DNA of 64,000 nucleotides from Conoideocrella luteorostrata. Taxonomy: Eukaryota > Ascomycota > Sordariomycetes > Hypocreales > Clavicipitaceae. The stretch's first letter is position 1, and every line of letters starts with the position of its first letter. The stretch lies in assembly GCA_032433595.1 (NCBI GenBank), contig JASWJB010000204.1:16069-80068 (forward strand), in the 5' to 3' direction. Position numbers and translations under genes: made by a program. The notes below the pieces were generated by a model. That model had not been told where the DNA came from and did not search any database. It saw nothing but the letters and a program-made list of their open reading frames with translations. This document shows positions 11,359 to 21,370 of this stretch, one piece after another.

Positions 11359-13702
11359 ATGGTCGGGCTGTCTCCCAATAGCAAGCTTTCCGCCCTCCTT
11401 TGCGATCATGTACAAGCTCTGGTGGTCGCTGACACTTCCCTGGATTCTGCTAGCAACCGAGAACCTATTCAACTCCGTACTCGACGCCCTTGCTCAAATT
11501 GACGCCTTCTCCGGCCCCTCCACACCGACCCTTTTCGTGGTCTACGCCCACGACTTACAGCCCCAGACGCAGGACAAGTCTTTGCTAGCCCACGCCGGAG
11601 CTGTCAAGAGCTTTATCGCCTGGCTCCACCGGATTCGTTCTCGCACGATATCAGATAGACACCCTATGCCGATGTTCGAGACTCGTGAGAGGGAGGATGC
11701 TGCGTGTCACGATATTCTTGAACACCAGCTCTCCTTATTGCCAGAGACTGCCACGGAGAGGAACGAGATACACACTATTGCCAGCGTGGACAAGGTGGTA
11801 CTTTGCGGGTCCCAATTACTAAGGACTTACTGCCAAGATAAATTCTTTCTTCCATTCCTAGATGGTATCAGAAAGGCATACAACGCAACACAAAACGGAT
11901 CGAGAATGGACTTGCGAAACCTGCTGGAAAGTGATCTCCTCCTATCTAGCGTTGGACAGCCTGGATTTCACCATGTACTTACTAAACTTGGCTTCCTCGA
12001 CATTAGGCGACAACGCAATCCTGAAAAGCATGGCGTGATCTTGATGTCGCTTGACGATGCGCCGATGGATTACTTGCCGTTTACGCAGCCTACGGAGCTG
12101 TTCGTCAAATTGGAGTCCTCAAAGTCAAAGGAAGCGCTGCATGACCGGTTCTTCAAGCTTCTGGGTGAAATCTACACAGACCAGCACCCCATCCTTCACG
12201 CCTATCAGCAGGCATATGAGCAGGGCAAATCTCTGATCAACAGTAGCGATGCACTCACCGATGATGTGTTGCTGAGCCTCATAGAAGAATCAATATCAAC
12301 CGCACGGAAAAGAGCAACAGAGTATCAAAACGCCAAGTTACGCGACATGCAGAACAGAGCAGGATCATTTCATATTAACCAGCACATGGACAAAGGATTC
12401 GAAAACATGTCAAACAACTTTGAGCGACTAAAGAATGATCTTGAGAGCAGGAGTCGGGAGTATTCTACTGGCGCAAATGTCGCCACAGATATGGACTGTC
12501 TGAATGCCTTTGATACCAGAATCGATCACAGCCACCAGAAGGACAGGAACGATCTCTGCGCACCAGACACCGGGCAATGGTTTTTCGACCATCCCGCATA
12601 TGACACATTCCGGCGATCCAGGACCTCACGCCTACTGTTCGTAACCGCAGAAGCTGGCGGTGGTAAATCTACCACCATGCGGGCTTTAATCGATAGACTT
12701 GGGGATTCTCCTAGTCGTCCGATTATCGCATACTTCTTTTTCAAAGATGATGACGACGCAGAAAAGAACTACAGCATAGCTTTGGCAGCTTTGATCTCTC
12801 AAATACTGGCGCAGGACAAAAACTTGATCCGATATGCCAAAAGACCATACGAACAATACGGGAATTCGATCCGCAGTCAGACCAGAGAAATGTGGCAGAT
12901 CATGCGAGAAATTGGCTCAAACGCGGATCGTGATATCCATTCCATCCTAGATGCCGTAGATGAATGCGCGGACGATGGCAGAAAGCAGCTCGTTGACAAA
13001 CTCATAGCTTTTTTTGACGCCACAGCGTCAACGATGTCTCGCTTGAGATTTGTTATATCGTCGAGACCTTATCAAAGTCGGTATCATCAATTCGATAAGC
13101 TTCTTGGGTCCAGCAATGCCACTCATCTAGCGGGCGAAATCGCCAAAGTTCAATCTGATATACGCAAAGTCATTCGCTATAACGCTCAAACATCAACGAA
13201 AGTACAAAAGCTTGATCGAGATGTCCAGGATTTCTTGGTGGAGTAGCTCCTTGAACAGAACGTCAACACCAAATCGTTTCTGGCTATCCGAGTAGCTTTT
13301 GAGCTAATCAGTGACGACTTACAATGCGGCGCCGGCAAGCGAACCATTGAAGCGATCCTTGATAATATTCCCAGAGGCCTTGAATCCCAATTTGATAAGA
13401 TGCTTAGGAAGAGCCAGGACGAAATGCACGCTAGAAGACTCTTCTCTGCCATTCTTGCCGCACGGAGAAAGCTGAAGATCCAAGAGTTCAAGGTTATCTA
13501 CTCGCTGACGCGGCTGCCGTCACAAAGCTTACATGGTAGAGCGCAATCGTACGAGGACCTCGAGCTACCGACAAATGACGATGAGTTTCAACGCACAGTC
13601 CGGTCTCGATGCGCCTTGTTTATTACCTTCTCAAAAGGCTCAGTGCACCTGCTTCACCAAACCGCGCGAGAATATCTCATCAACACCATGGCCGAAGTCT
13701 AG
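11359..13702 (+). pseudogene. NLR-type (NACHT ATPase) gene, N-terminal and NACHT part, broken
   Basis: Fungal STAND/NLR proteins sense non-self or damage and switch on an N-terminal effector through a nucleotide-binding NACHT domain. Translation probably began at ATG 11359 (MVGLSPNSKLSALLCDH); a one-base insertion in AACCGAG near 11457 forces a shift into the long frame that continues to 13246. That frame holds an N-terminal alpha/beta-looking domain (TLFVVYAHD, VKSFIAWLHR, KVVLCGSQLL), a helical linker, then the NACHT with P-loop EAGGGKST (about 12649-12672) and Walker B-like SILDAVDECADDG (about 12940). TAG at 13244-13246 interrupts the frame, which resumes unchanged to 13702 through a winged-helix-like region ending HQTAREYLIN. 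Ankyrin repeats lie 1 kb downstream. Two lesions in a conserved gene argue for a pseudogene, unless they are assembly errors. Confidence 0.8.
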
Positions 13703-14500
13703 GGTTGAGGAAATCCTAGGTCCAGTGAACGACAAGAGAATCGAACTACTGCTGAGTGCTGTCGAGCGTACGCTTGTCAAACAACAGGAAGCAACAAAAA
13801 CCCACTCTTTCCAGATAGTCAGTCTCCAGAATCAGATCCTGAAATTGGAGAACTCAAAAATTCACGAAATAGATGACAAAGATTCCGTATTGGAAGAGCT
13901 AATTCGGACCTGCACAGAGATAGCATATCTTAAGGGCAAGTTAGCCGGCCTGACTGTGGAGTTCTATTCTACCGGACAAGAAAATAAGTACTAATAGAGT
14001 TTGACAATTAACCACAGAACTTGTTTTGGCATAGAATAATTCTCCTCTTGTGGACTTATTGGTTTAAACTTGTCAGACCGACACAGGTGTCGGTGAGGTG
14101 CTGGATGCTGTTAAGGATAGAACCGCGGACACAAAGTTGACAGCAGAGAAGCTTGCTGACCGCATCCTTTCGGAACAGAAGCCACTCTTGATCAAAGGGC
14201 TTTAAGACTTTGTTGCTCAGCACACTTCATCTTTGGAGCCGGCGACAGTTAATGAGCTTGGTCAACCGCAAATGTTGGACACTACGAACGGGCAAAGTGG
14301 GGTATATTAAAAAGACTCTATTATCTTTAGGAGCATTGCAGAATGGAAGCTATCACGCTCAAGCCACGGACGGCACATCAGCATAGCGTAGAGCCATTTC
14401 TGCATATTTTGGACGCTAATAGGAGCTAGATCTCGAACTGTTTTGACACTTTGTATATTTTACTTGTCTTTGGAGCTTGTAGATACACTGGCATTTGAGA
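13703..14500 (+). pseudogene. coiled-coil and decayed linker segment of the NLR locus
   Basis: After the NACHT frame stops, another frame is open to 13994 and is rich in heptad-like Leu/Lys/Glu (VEEILGPVNDK, LLLSAVERTL, NQILKLENSK), so a coiled coil is likely. From 14080 a further coding-like stretch reads GVGEVLDAVKDRTADTKLT and LADRILSEQKPLLIKGL, then is cut by TAA at about 14204 and continues in frame to 14310. Both look like coding sequence that has lost its frame. They may be the linker between NACHT and ankyrin parts of one gene, or part of a second coiled-coil gene that recombined here. No intron signals explain the breaks. Confidence 0.45.
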
Positions 14501-14510
14501 TGGCTGAAAA

Positions 14511-17434
14511 ATGGTAGAACATCCTCGCAAGTTTTTGAGGGAGCGTTGTATTATGAAGCTCTTCGCGTCAGATTACAAGATTCGCACATTGCTTCAATTA
14601 CCATTATCTACATTTTCCCAACACGCGTATGTCACCTTACAGGAATATGCCAAAGTCTATCATGTTCAATCTAACGCGAGCCCCTTCAGCACCCAGAACG
14701 GAGGCTCTCGATGGCAGGCGGTTAAAGGATACCAGCTCATTGATACATTCCATCAGTCAATCGGATAGTATGCCATGACTAGTGCTGTGCAAGCCATATC
14801 ATCGATGCAGAGAGGAGAAATGTTGCGAGCGTCTGTGCTCTCCACAGATCTACCTGTTCCAACGCGGATCTGGACATGCATCACGCACGGCGCGCCAAAT
14901 GCGCTTGCAACAGTATTGGCTTCTGTGACAAATCTGAACTGGATCTATGATGTCCCTGAGCACCTTTTGTACCGCGAAAGGCAAGGGAACCGGTGGTTCT
15001 CCTCTGTCTGGAAATCTTTGAGACAGGCTCGAAAAGAGCACCAGTTGAAACAATGGCCTCACACGTTTGTTGCTCTGCACGTGTGGGATGTAAACAACTT
15101 ACCCGAAGGTCCCGAACTTTTTTAAGTATTGGCTGACTGGCTTGAGACTTTGCCGCACTCTAAGAACTATGCTCAAGAGCTATGGGAAGCCGGAGGTTTT
15201 CTGATCCCCTCTTTGTGTCGGCGACTCGTCCAAGCCGGAGCCTCTGTGGATTGCGTGTTGTGGCATGACAGACGGACCGCTCTTCAGATTGCAGCTTCAT
15301 TCTGGGAGCATGACCTTATACAAACACTGTTGAGCTTGGGTGCAGACCCGACAAGGTATTCTTTTAAGGGTTACGCCGCCTTGCACTGGCTTTTCCATTC
15401 CGAGAAGCTTTTTCATAAGAATTGGAGTCCTTTGGATATCCACCGGATACGCACAGAATCCAGAGTGCCACGATATCAGAAATCTGAAATCGTAGCTACT
15501 GTCAGGAGTCTTGCAGGACCATCGACAATTAATGTTCCCTGCGGACAAGGGCGAAAAACACCCCTTATGCTTGCCGTGATGAACTCTCCGACAGTGACAA
15601 AGGTCTTGTTGGACCAAGGTGCGGAGCTAGAGTTGCTGGGTGATTGTGGCCGCACTGCTATCATGCATTTCTTTCTTGGTGGTTTCATTAGTCGGCCAAT
15701 CTCAATTCTGAAGTCCTCACTACTCGCCGGAGCTGATAGCAGGGCATCTGATATTTCAGGAACGACGGTTTTGGGCCATCGGGCACGCCTTGTGACCGAA
15801 ACGGAAATGGCGAATCTTTACCCCGGCTCCAATTCATACAACAAGGCTTTCCACGAGCTGGTGACCTTTGGTGCACTCTCACAGCGGGATGTGCTAGTCG
15901 AAGAATTGCGAGCACTCGACGTCCCGCTCGTCGTGGCGTCACGTCTCGGTAATGCGCAACTCTGTTGGGCCTTGTTAGACACAGGCGTGGATCCAGACAA
16001 ACACGGCATCGTTGTAGACAGTCCCCTGGGCAATAACTGTGGTTCGGTGTCAAGCGAGCTGGAGTCTTTGGCGTGGAACCCGCTCCTCATTGCATTGAAA
16101 GCCAATGCCTACGTAACTGCCGCGATTATCTCGGCATATGGTGCCGACGTTGATTTCCAAACTCCAGGGCGCAAACGGACCAAATACAGCAAATATAACA
16201 GTATGAAATGCGGAGTCACCCCTCTTCACCTAGCAGTCGGTAGTGACCGGTCAGACAATTGGTATGGCAGCATTGTGAGTTTGAGGAGTGATGTGCATTA
16301 TGCGGGTTACGCATTCTCTGCAGCTGGTCACCAAAATCATATGGGGTTAGAGCGATCACTTGACGCAAGGAAATACTACAAAAGACGAGACTACAACAGA
16401 ACTAACAACGCTGAGACGGAGATGGAAGAATCAGACGTAAGCTGCGCATCCAAACTAACCTATAACCCAGTAACGATATTGCTAACGAACCGGAGCCAGC
16501 CCGAGTATGAAGTCCAGAGGTTCGTTTACCAGAACGATAGTACCGGAGCGGACAAAGTGCCGTTTGACACCCTCTTTGAGTCAACTTTCTCACCAAAAGA
16601 TCCGTGCCATCCACTTCTGGAAGACATTATCAACAAAAACCAACGACAAGGTTCCCGTCAGGTGGTATTTGTTAAATACATTCTTGAGACTGGTAAATCG
16701 GTGAACGTCACAAGCCAGCAAGGTGTTACTCCCTTGGCTCTCGCTGTGAAACAAGGAAGGCTGGATCTGACCGAAATACTTCTGGAAAAAGGGGCTGATC
16801 CCAACATCGCAGATAGGTATGGCTGCGCCCCCCTAATGTTGGCAGCACAGAGAGGTCGCCAAGATATCGTGAAAGCTCTCCTTGAATATGGCGCTCATCC
16901 AGATACACAGCTTGAAGGCCCTGATCCAGACAGATGCAGCTGTGGTACATTTATGGCCGAGCTTTTCACTTTTCATCACTGCGATGCGCCTGTTACCCCT
17001 TAGCGTTAGCTGCGGAGCGTGGACATCGCGACACCATCGAGACACTGCTTAAATACAGGGCTGATCCGAATATCCTCATCAAACATCATGTGCACGGTAG
17101 ATTGCCGTCGAAACGAGACAAGCATCGTAAGGAAACTCTTGATATGTCTTATCATTCAGACAGCGAGTCGGAGTCGGAGCCAGAACAGTGGGAAGGTCGC
17201 ATCAGCGTCGGAACTGCGCTAACATATGCGCGGGGAGAAGTGCGAGATCTGCTAATACAGCACGGTGCTGACCCTGCCAAAGAGATAGCCACCAAAGCAT
17301 GTGATTGCGATATCATCGTGAGAAAGGAGCGGGACCGTGGGTGGAGTACAGAGTCTCAAGATGGCTATCCCAGTGCCGAGGAAAGTGGTTCTAGTACAGA
17401 CTGGCCGTGGAGGCGGCTCCGCAAAGTCAAATAA
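14511..17434 (+). pseudogene. ankyrin-repeat part of the NLR-type gene, broken
   Basis: 14511-14768 is a short open frame with no clear domain. From 14775 one frame runs to 17003 but is interrupted by TAA at 15123-15125, after which it continues unchanged. It carries ankyrin repeats of the form TALQIAASFWEHDLIQTLLSLGADP (about 15280), PLVVASRLGNAQLCWALLDTG, then better ones near the end: PLALAVKQGRLDLTEILLEKGADPN and PLMLAAQRGRQDIVKALLEYGAHPD. A one-base loss in the C run at about 16998 moves the last repeats (LALAAERGHRDTIETLLKY) to the frame ending at 17434, which closes with a Ser/Glu/Asp-rich tail. Ankyrin arrays are the ligand-sensing part of many fungal NLRs. I infer one original gene with 11359-13702. 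Confidence 0.75.
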
Positions 17435-18541
17435 TACATGGTGATGAAATATATGGATAGGAATGGGGGGAAAAAAAATTAGTGGGAAGGGCGAGACGTA
17501 AGAAACAAAAAACATATGGCGGCCTAGGTACGGTTGCAGATCGATGCATCTACAAGGTGTCTCGATCCGGACAAACAGCAAATGTCAAACGGCTAGTGGG
17601 GTGCACAGTAACTAGCTTCTAGAGACTAGTCCACAAGAGGGGAGATAACTCGTGGAAAGGATTCCACTTTGTTTAAAAAGTTGTTCAATAAGGAAGGCTC
17701 CGAGATAAACTTATGGCTTATGGTATTGCGGGCGGCAAATACGGAGTACTGGAGCGCGTACGGGGTGTAACCAGGGCCCCTGTCTCCTGCCAAGGTGTCG
17801 ACAGATTAATCGAGACATCCAGGGCTCCAATGCTTTCGATAAATCTGTCCCCTGCCCCCCTGCCCCCTGTTCCCCTGACCTCTTCGCTCCTCAGCTCCAG
17901 CTCACGCACGTCTATTGTACAAGGATGCCTAGCTTTAGGCACCTGCACACGGGCAGGCGGTCGCAGAAAAACACGAGACATCGTGGCCCACACACCGCAA
18001 CAACAGCATTCAATTAAATTAGTAACAACTATCGCATTTACAGTTAAAATTCGAGAAAAACTATAATTTTTAACTAGCGTTTCTACACCAATTATTATGC
18101 TGTCACATCATAACGGTAAGTGGATGCCAGGCATTAACCCTGAGCACAGACCAGCATCAAGCGAGCTTTCTTACAAAAATCTTGTGGGTCGTGTTGAGTG
18201 ATTCACCTCAAAGATGTGTTGAAGTGATTCACACTCTTTAGGGCAGCCTCAACAGGCCCACAAAGCCTTTTGTTTTCTTCATTTCGTAGGAGCTAGCTCC
18301 TCATCATCATCATTACTGATCATCAGTCATTTCATCGCAACAGGTCGCTAAATCACGTTACATTTCGAAAAGCAGTGAATGGAGCATTGCTTGATGCAAA
18401 CGCACACTGGTCATCTCGGTTTTTTAAACCTGCGAAAACTTTTCACTGACGTCTCGCGGTCCGAGGGTGTACTTACCTTGCGTTCTTAACAACAACCCAC
18501 CCATCACTTGAGGATTACATCTACCAGAGTTTGCCGCAAAG
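17435..18541. other. intergenic, promoter side of the ISG12-like gene
   Basis: A minus-strand frame at 17252-17581 and overlapping opposite frames at 17713-18066 are not convincing genes. A CGGAGTACT motif is at 17739. The final 150 bp lead into the ISG12-like gene. Confidence 0.4.
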
Positions 18542-19184
18542 ATGGATCAGAACATGTGGACCAAAAGCCTCAGCCAGCTGCACACTATGGCGAAAAACAT
18601 TCAAAACGTTGCGTCGAAATCGGAGCAAGCCGTTAATAGAGCCGTCCACAAGGTCGACTGGGAGATTATCGGGAATAACATCAACAAAGTCACCGCCAAC
18701 ACTGCCGCATCGGCAGCTCAGGCCTACCACAATGGCAAGGTGGCTCCCCGCGACGTCGAGTGGGATCAGATTGGCCCTAAAGCTGCCGAAATTATCGCGA
18801 GTAATCCTTCAAAAGTTCTGATACCCGCGGTAATTGTAGCCGGCGCTGTCACAGGCCCGCTACTCATGGGTCCCGTGCTTGGCGCCGCTGGGTTTAGCAG
18901 TATCGGGCCAGTTGCTGGTATGACTACACATCTGCTATATTTTCACATGATATTAGACTTCTGACATGGCTGTAGGCACAATCGCTTCCGGCATACAGTC
19001 TGCAGGACTGGCTGGACCGGTTTTCAGTACCGTCCAAAGTGCAGCCATGGGAGGTTATGGGTTTACCGCTGTCGCAGCTTGCTTCGCTGGGGCAGGAGCC
19101 GCGGCCGGAGGAGCTGCAGCAGCTGCATCTAGGGAGTCACCAGGCGGGGAGTCGGATGAAGAGGAAAACAACGAGTCGGATTGA
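18542..19184 (+). CDS. ISG12/IFI6-16-family membrane protein, two exons
   Basis: Exon 1 is 18542-18917 and exon 2 starts 18976; the 58 nt intron (18918-18975) runs GTATGA...CTGAC...GTAG and joining it gives a 194-residue protein. Residues 1-90 are polar and helical. The second half has the glycine/alanine-rich hydrophobic pattern of the Ifi-6-16/ISG12 family: GPVLGAAGFSSIGPVAG, then TIASGIQSAGLAGPV and FSTVQSAAMGGYGF. In animals this family acts in mitochondrial or other membranes in innate responses; the role of fungal members is not settled. It ends with an acidic tail (GGESDEEENNESD) at a TGA that interrupts an in-frame repeat tail. It lies about 1.1 kb downstream of the NLR locus on the same strand. 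I am confident of the family, not the role. Confidence 0.8.
18918..18975 (+). other. intron of the ISG12-like gene
   Basis: GTATGACT donor, CTGAC branch-like site at about 18961, GTAG acceptor. Without removal the frame reads a non-conserved stretch and stops; removal restores the conserved GPVAG-TIASG motif with phase 1. Confidence 0.85.
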
Positions 19185-19557
19185 AAGGAGAACAAGGAGT
19201 TGGATGAAAAGGAAAACAAGGAGTTGGATGAAAAGGAAAACAAGGAGTTGGATGAAAAGGAAAACAAGGAGTTAGATGAAAAGGAAAACNNNNNNNNNNN
19301 NNNNNNNNNNNNNNNNNNNNNNNNNNNNNNNNNNNNNNNNNNNNNNNNNNNNNNNNNNNNNNNNNNNNNNNNNNNNNNNNNNNNNNNACAAGGAGTTGGA
19401 TGAAAAGGAAAACAAGGAGTTGGATGAAAAGGAAAACAAGGAGTTGGATGAAAAGGAAAACAAGGAGTTGGATGAAAAGGAAAACAAGGAGTTGGATGAA
19501 AAGGAAAACAAGGAGTTGGATGAAAAGGAAAACAAGGAGTCTGCTCGTGGTACCTGA
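19185..19557 (+). repeat. 24-bp tandem repeat encoding KENKELDE, in frame with the ISG12-like gene
   Basis: The unit GAGTTGGATGAAAAGGAAAACAAG repeats four times before an assembly gap (one unit has TTA for TTG) and about six times after it, ending ESARGT and TGA at 19555-19557. The pre-gap units are in the same frame as exon 2 of the ISG12-like gene, separated only by TGA 19182-19184, which sits where other units have GAA. The longer ancestral protein therefore probably carried a highly charged, helical repeat tail. Copy number is unknown because of the gap. Confidence 0.85.
19290..19387. other. assembly gap, 98 N
   Basis: Undetermined bases inside the 24 bp tandem array. The repeat frame changes across the gap (98 is not a multiple of 3), so the length is probably not exact; the gap reflects collapse of the array in assembly. 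Confidence 0.95.
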
Positions 19558-20492
19558 ACCAGCGGAAGTGAAAGAGATGCAGGTGTTGGCGAATAGAGGA
19601 ATGCTCGACCGACACACTGGCTCCCTATATACCCGCAATACCACTAACTTAATCCCATGGAGCCTATCTCAGAAGTTGCACATTCATATGAGTATTAATT
19701 GATGAATGCTCGCAGAATTGTGATATCGTTCACCATTAGTACTGACGGCTGATTGTTTTTACAGCCACCAAGCCTTAGCTTCAGAGTGTCGCTTTCATAG
19801 GAAAATAGCACGCTTGCGGCGAAAGTATGTTATCGCACCTGCTCGTTACGCCCGGGTGTTCAAAACGTCTCCGGCCAGGAGAAGTCAGATATTTCAGGTG
19901 GCCCAGAGGGCCAAAAGTTGAAGGATTCCAAAGCGACTGTCATAACTCAATGTGTTGCGCGGATTATAAGTCCTAGTTGCAGCTGCTGAACTCCGGTTTT
20001 CGAGCGGTTCCTTGTTCCGACCCAATGGAGTATTTTTGCACCTTTCCCCTGAGTATATAATGCCGATTAAGATGGAGAAGGCAGCACATCACTATCTGAG
20101 CGGCAAATCATGAGAAAAGGCGGAGTGTAGAAACACCTAATAGTCAGGAGAGCGTCCTACTTTGCAATTTTTTACTGAAACGACGACACCCAGACACTAA
20201 CTTCGCTTGATCAAGATGGGACTACTTTGATCCGTTACATGTTTTACAACCTTTTCCAATTGTCACGGCTCAGCACCAGCATTTAAACGTCCTCTCAGCA
20301 GCGAAAAAAAATTTCAAGGCAGTGACGTTGCAATGACGCGGTCTTGGAATGCAATAAGAGACAAATTTGCATTAATGACAGTTTTCCCCATACAAAGACA
20401 AACAAGTGGTCGGCGAACAGCGGTCGCTCCCTAGTATCAAGCGTTACTCTTTGCGTGTTGCCTAATGAAAAGCTCTTCAACGGGCGATCCGA
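19558..20492. other. intergenic with a divergent R1 repeat
   Basis: TGTTGCGCGGATTATAAGTC at 19955 onwards, followed by CTAGTTGCAGCTGCTGAA, is a divergent R1 copy in minus-type orientation. TATA-like GAGTATATAATG is at 20050. Nothing else is recognised. Confidence 0.4.
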
Positions 20493-21370
20493 TCAATCTA
20501 TCCTCAGCATCATAGACGTGATCAGCGCAGCCGACAAATCACCATCCTCCTTTACGAGTGCCTGGAATGTCTCGTTCTTCCACATTATTTCCATCTTGCA
20601 GGCCGCGAAATGTATAACCATTCGGGTCAATCTCTCCGGGACCAGCCCCGTATAACAAAAGCGTACCAAGTCTGTGGCGCCATCGGTGGCATTGTCGCTT
20701 GCGTCGAACTGCACCAAAGCCTCATGCAATTTCTTAAACGAGGCGTTCACGAGCCCCGTGAAGATGTATCGATCTGCCAGGACATAAACTTTAGCATGGT
20801 GGACGAGCATGTCTCCGTAGCTTGCGAAGCCTGTTTCCCGTTCCACGACCTCAAGCTCAAGCTCCGAGGTCCATGACCATTGGAAATTTGCCCATAGTAC
20901 TTGTTGTTTCCGCATTCTCCCCGCAGTATTGAGCAAGTCATTATCAACCCTTTCACCATCAACTGCAGGTCCTTCGTTCCATGACCGATCGCCGTACTCG
21001 ACGGCACTTGCGCGAGATTGACTGGGTGTCGGCTGGCAATCACTGCTCGCTGCCGATGCCGGCGAGGTCACTGCCATCGAGTGGTAATCCCCGGTGTAAA
21101 TATATTGCCAGAAGCTGGTGAACGTGTCCTCGTTGACGTCGGGCCACTCCACGCAGCGCTCTGCTGATTCCTTGAAGTCACCCATAACCACGGCGTCAAG
21201 CGCGGGGGACTGGCTTGCTAGAAGAGCAGCATGGATTGTGAACTCTCGTTTGTCTTTGCCCACCAGGAATTTAAACAATCGCGACGTGGCCGCGCTGTAA
21301 CGAGTCAGGTCCCAAGGTCCCAGAGGAAAACCGAAGATAGCACTTACATCTTGGCCAATGATGACTCCAT
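20493..21370 (-). CDS. BTB/POZ-domain protein, two exons
   Basis: BTB domains are protein-protein interaction modules, often adaptors for Cul3 ubiquitin ligases or transcription regulators. I place the start at 21370 (MESSLAKI) because a GTAAGT donor (21347) and CTGAC...ACAG acceptor (21295) define a 53 nt intron whose removal joins exon 1 in frame to AATSRLFKFLVGKDKREF. This gives 274 residues and the usual opening of fungal BTB proteins. The BTB core follows: FTIHAALLASQSPALDAVV, DFKESAERCVEWPDVNEDTF, FWQYIYTGDY. A low-complexity Ser/Pro insert (about residues 90-135) separates it from the C-terminal helical part with YVLADRYIFTGL and LVRFCYTGLVPERL. No zinc finger is present, so it is not a classic BTB-ZF factor. 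The gene looks intact. Confidence 0.8.
21295..21347 (-). other. intron of the BTB gene
   Basis: 53 nt, GTAAGTGC donor and CTGACTCGTTACAG branch-acceptor on the minus strand. Reading straight through would leave an unrelated N-terminus. Confidence 0.75.

Noticed and set aside
10869..11384. 171-residue minus-strand ORF upstream of the NLR
   Set aside because: Overlaps the real N-terminus of the NLR on the other strand and has no domain-like composition.
19055..19644. Long minus-strand ORFs of FPFHPTPC / LLVFLFIQ repeats
   Set aside because: They are opposite-strand readings of the 24 bp tandem repeat and cross the N gap.
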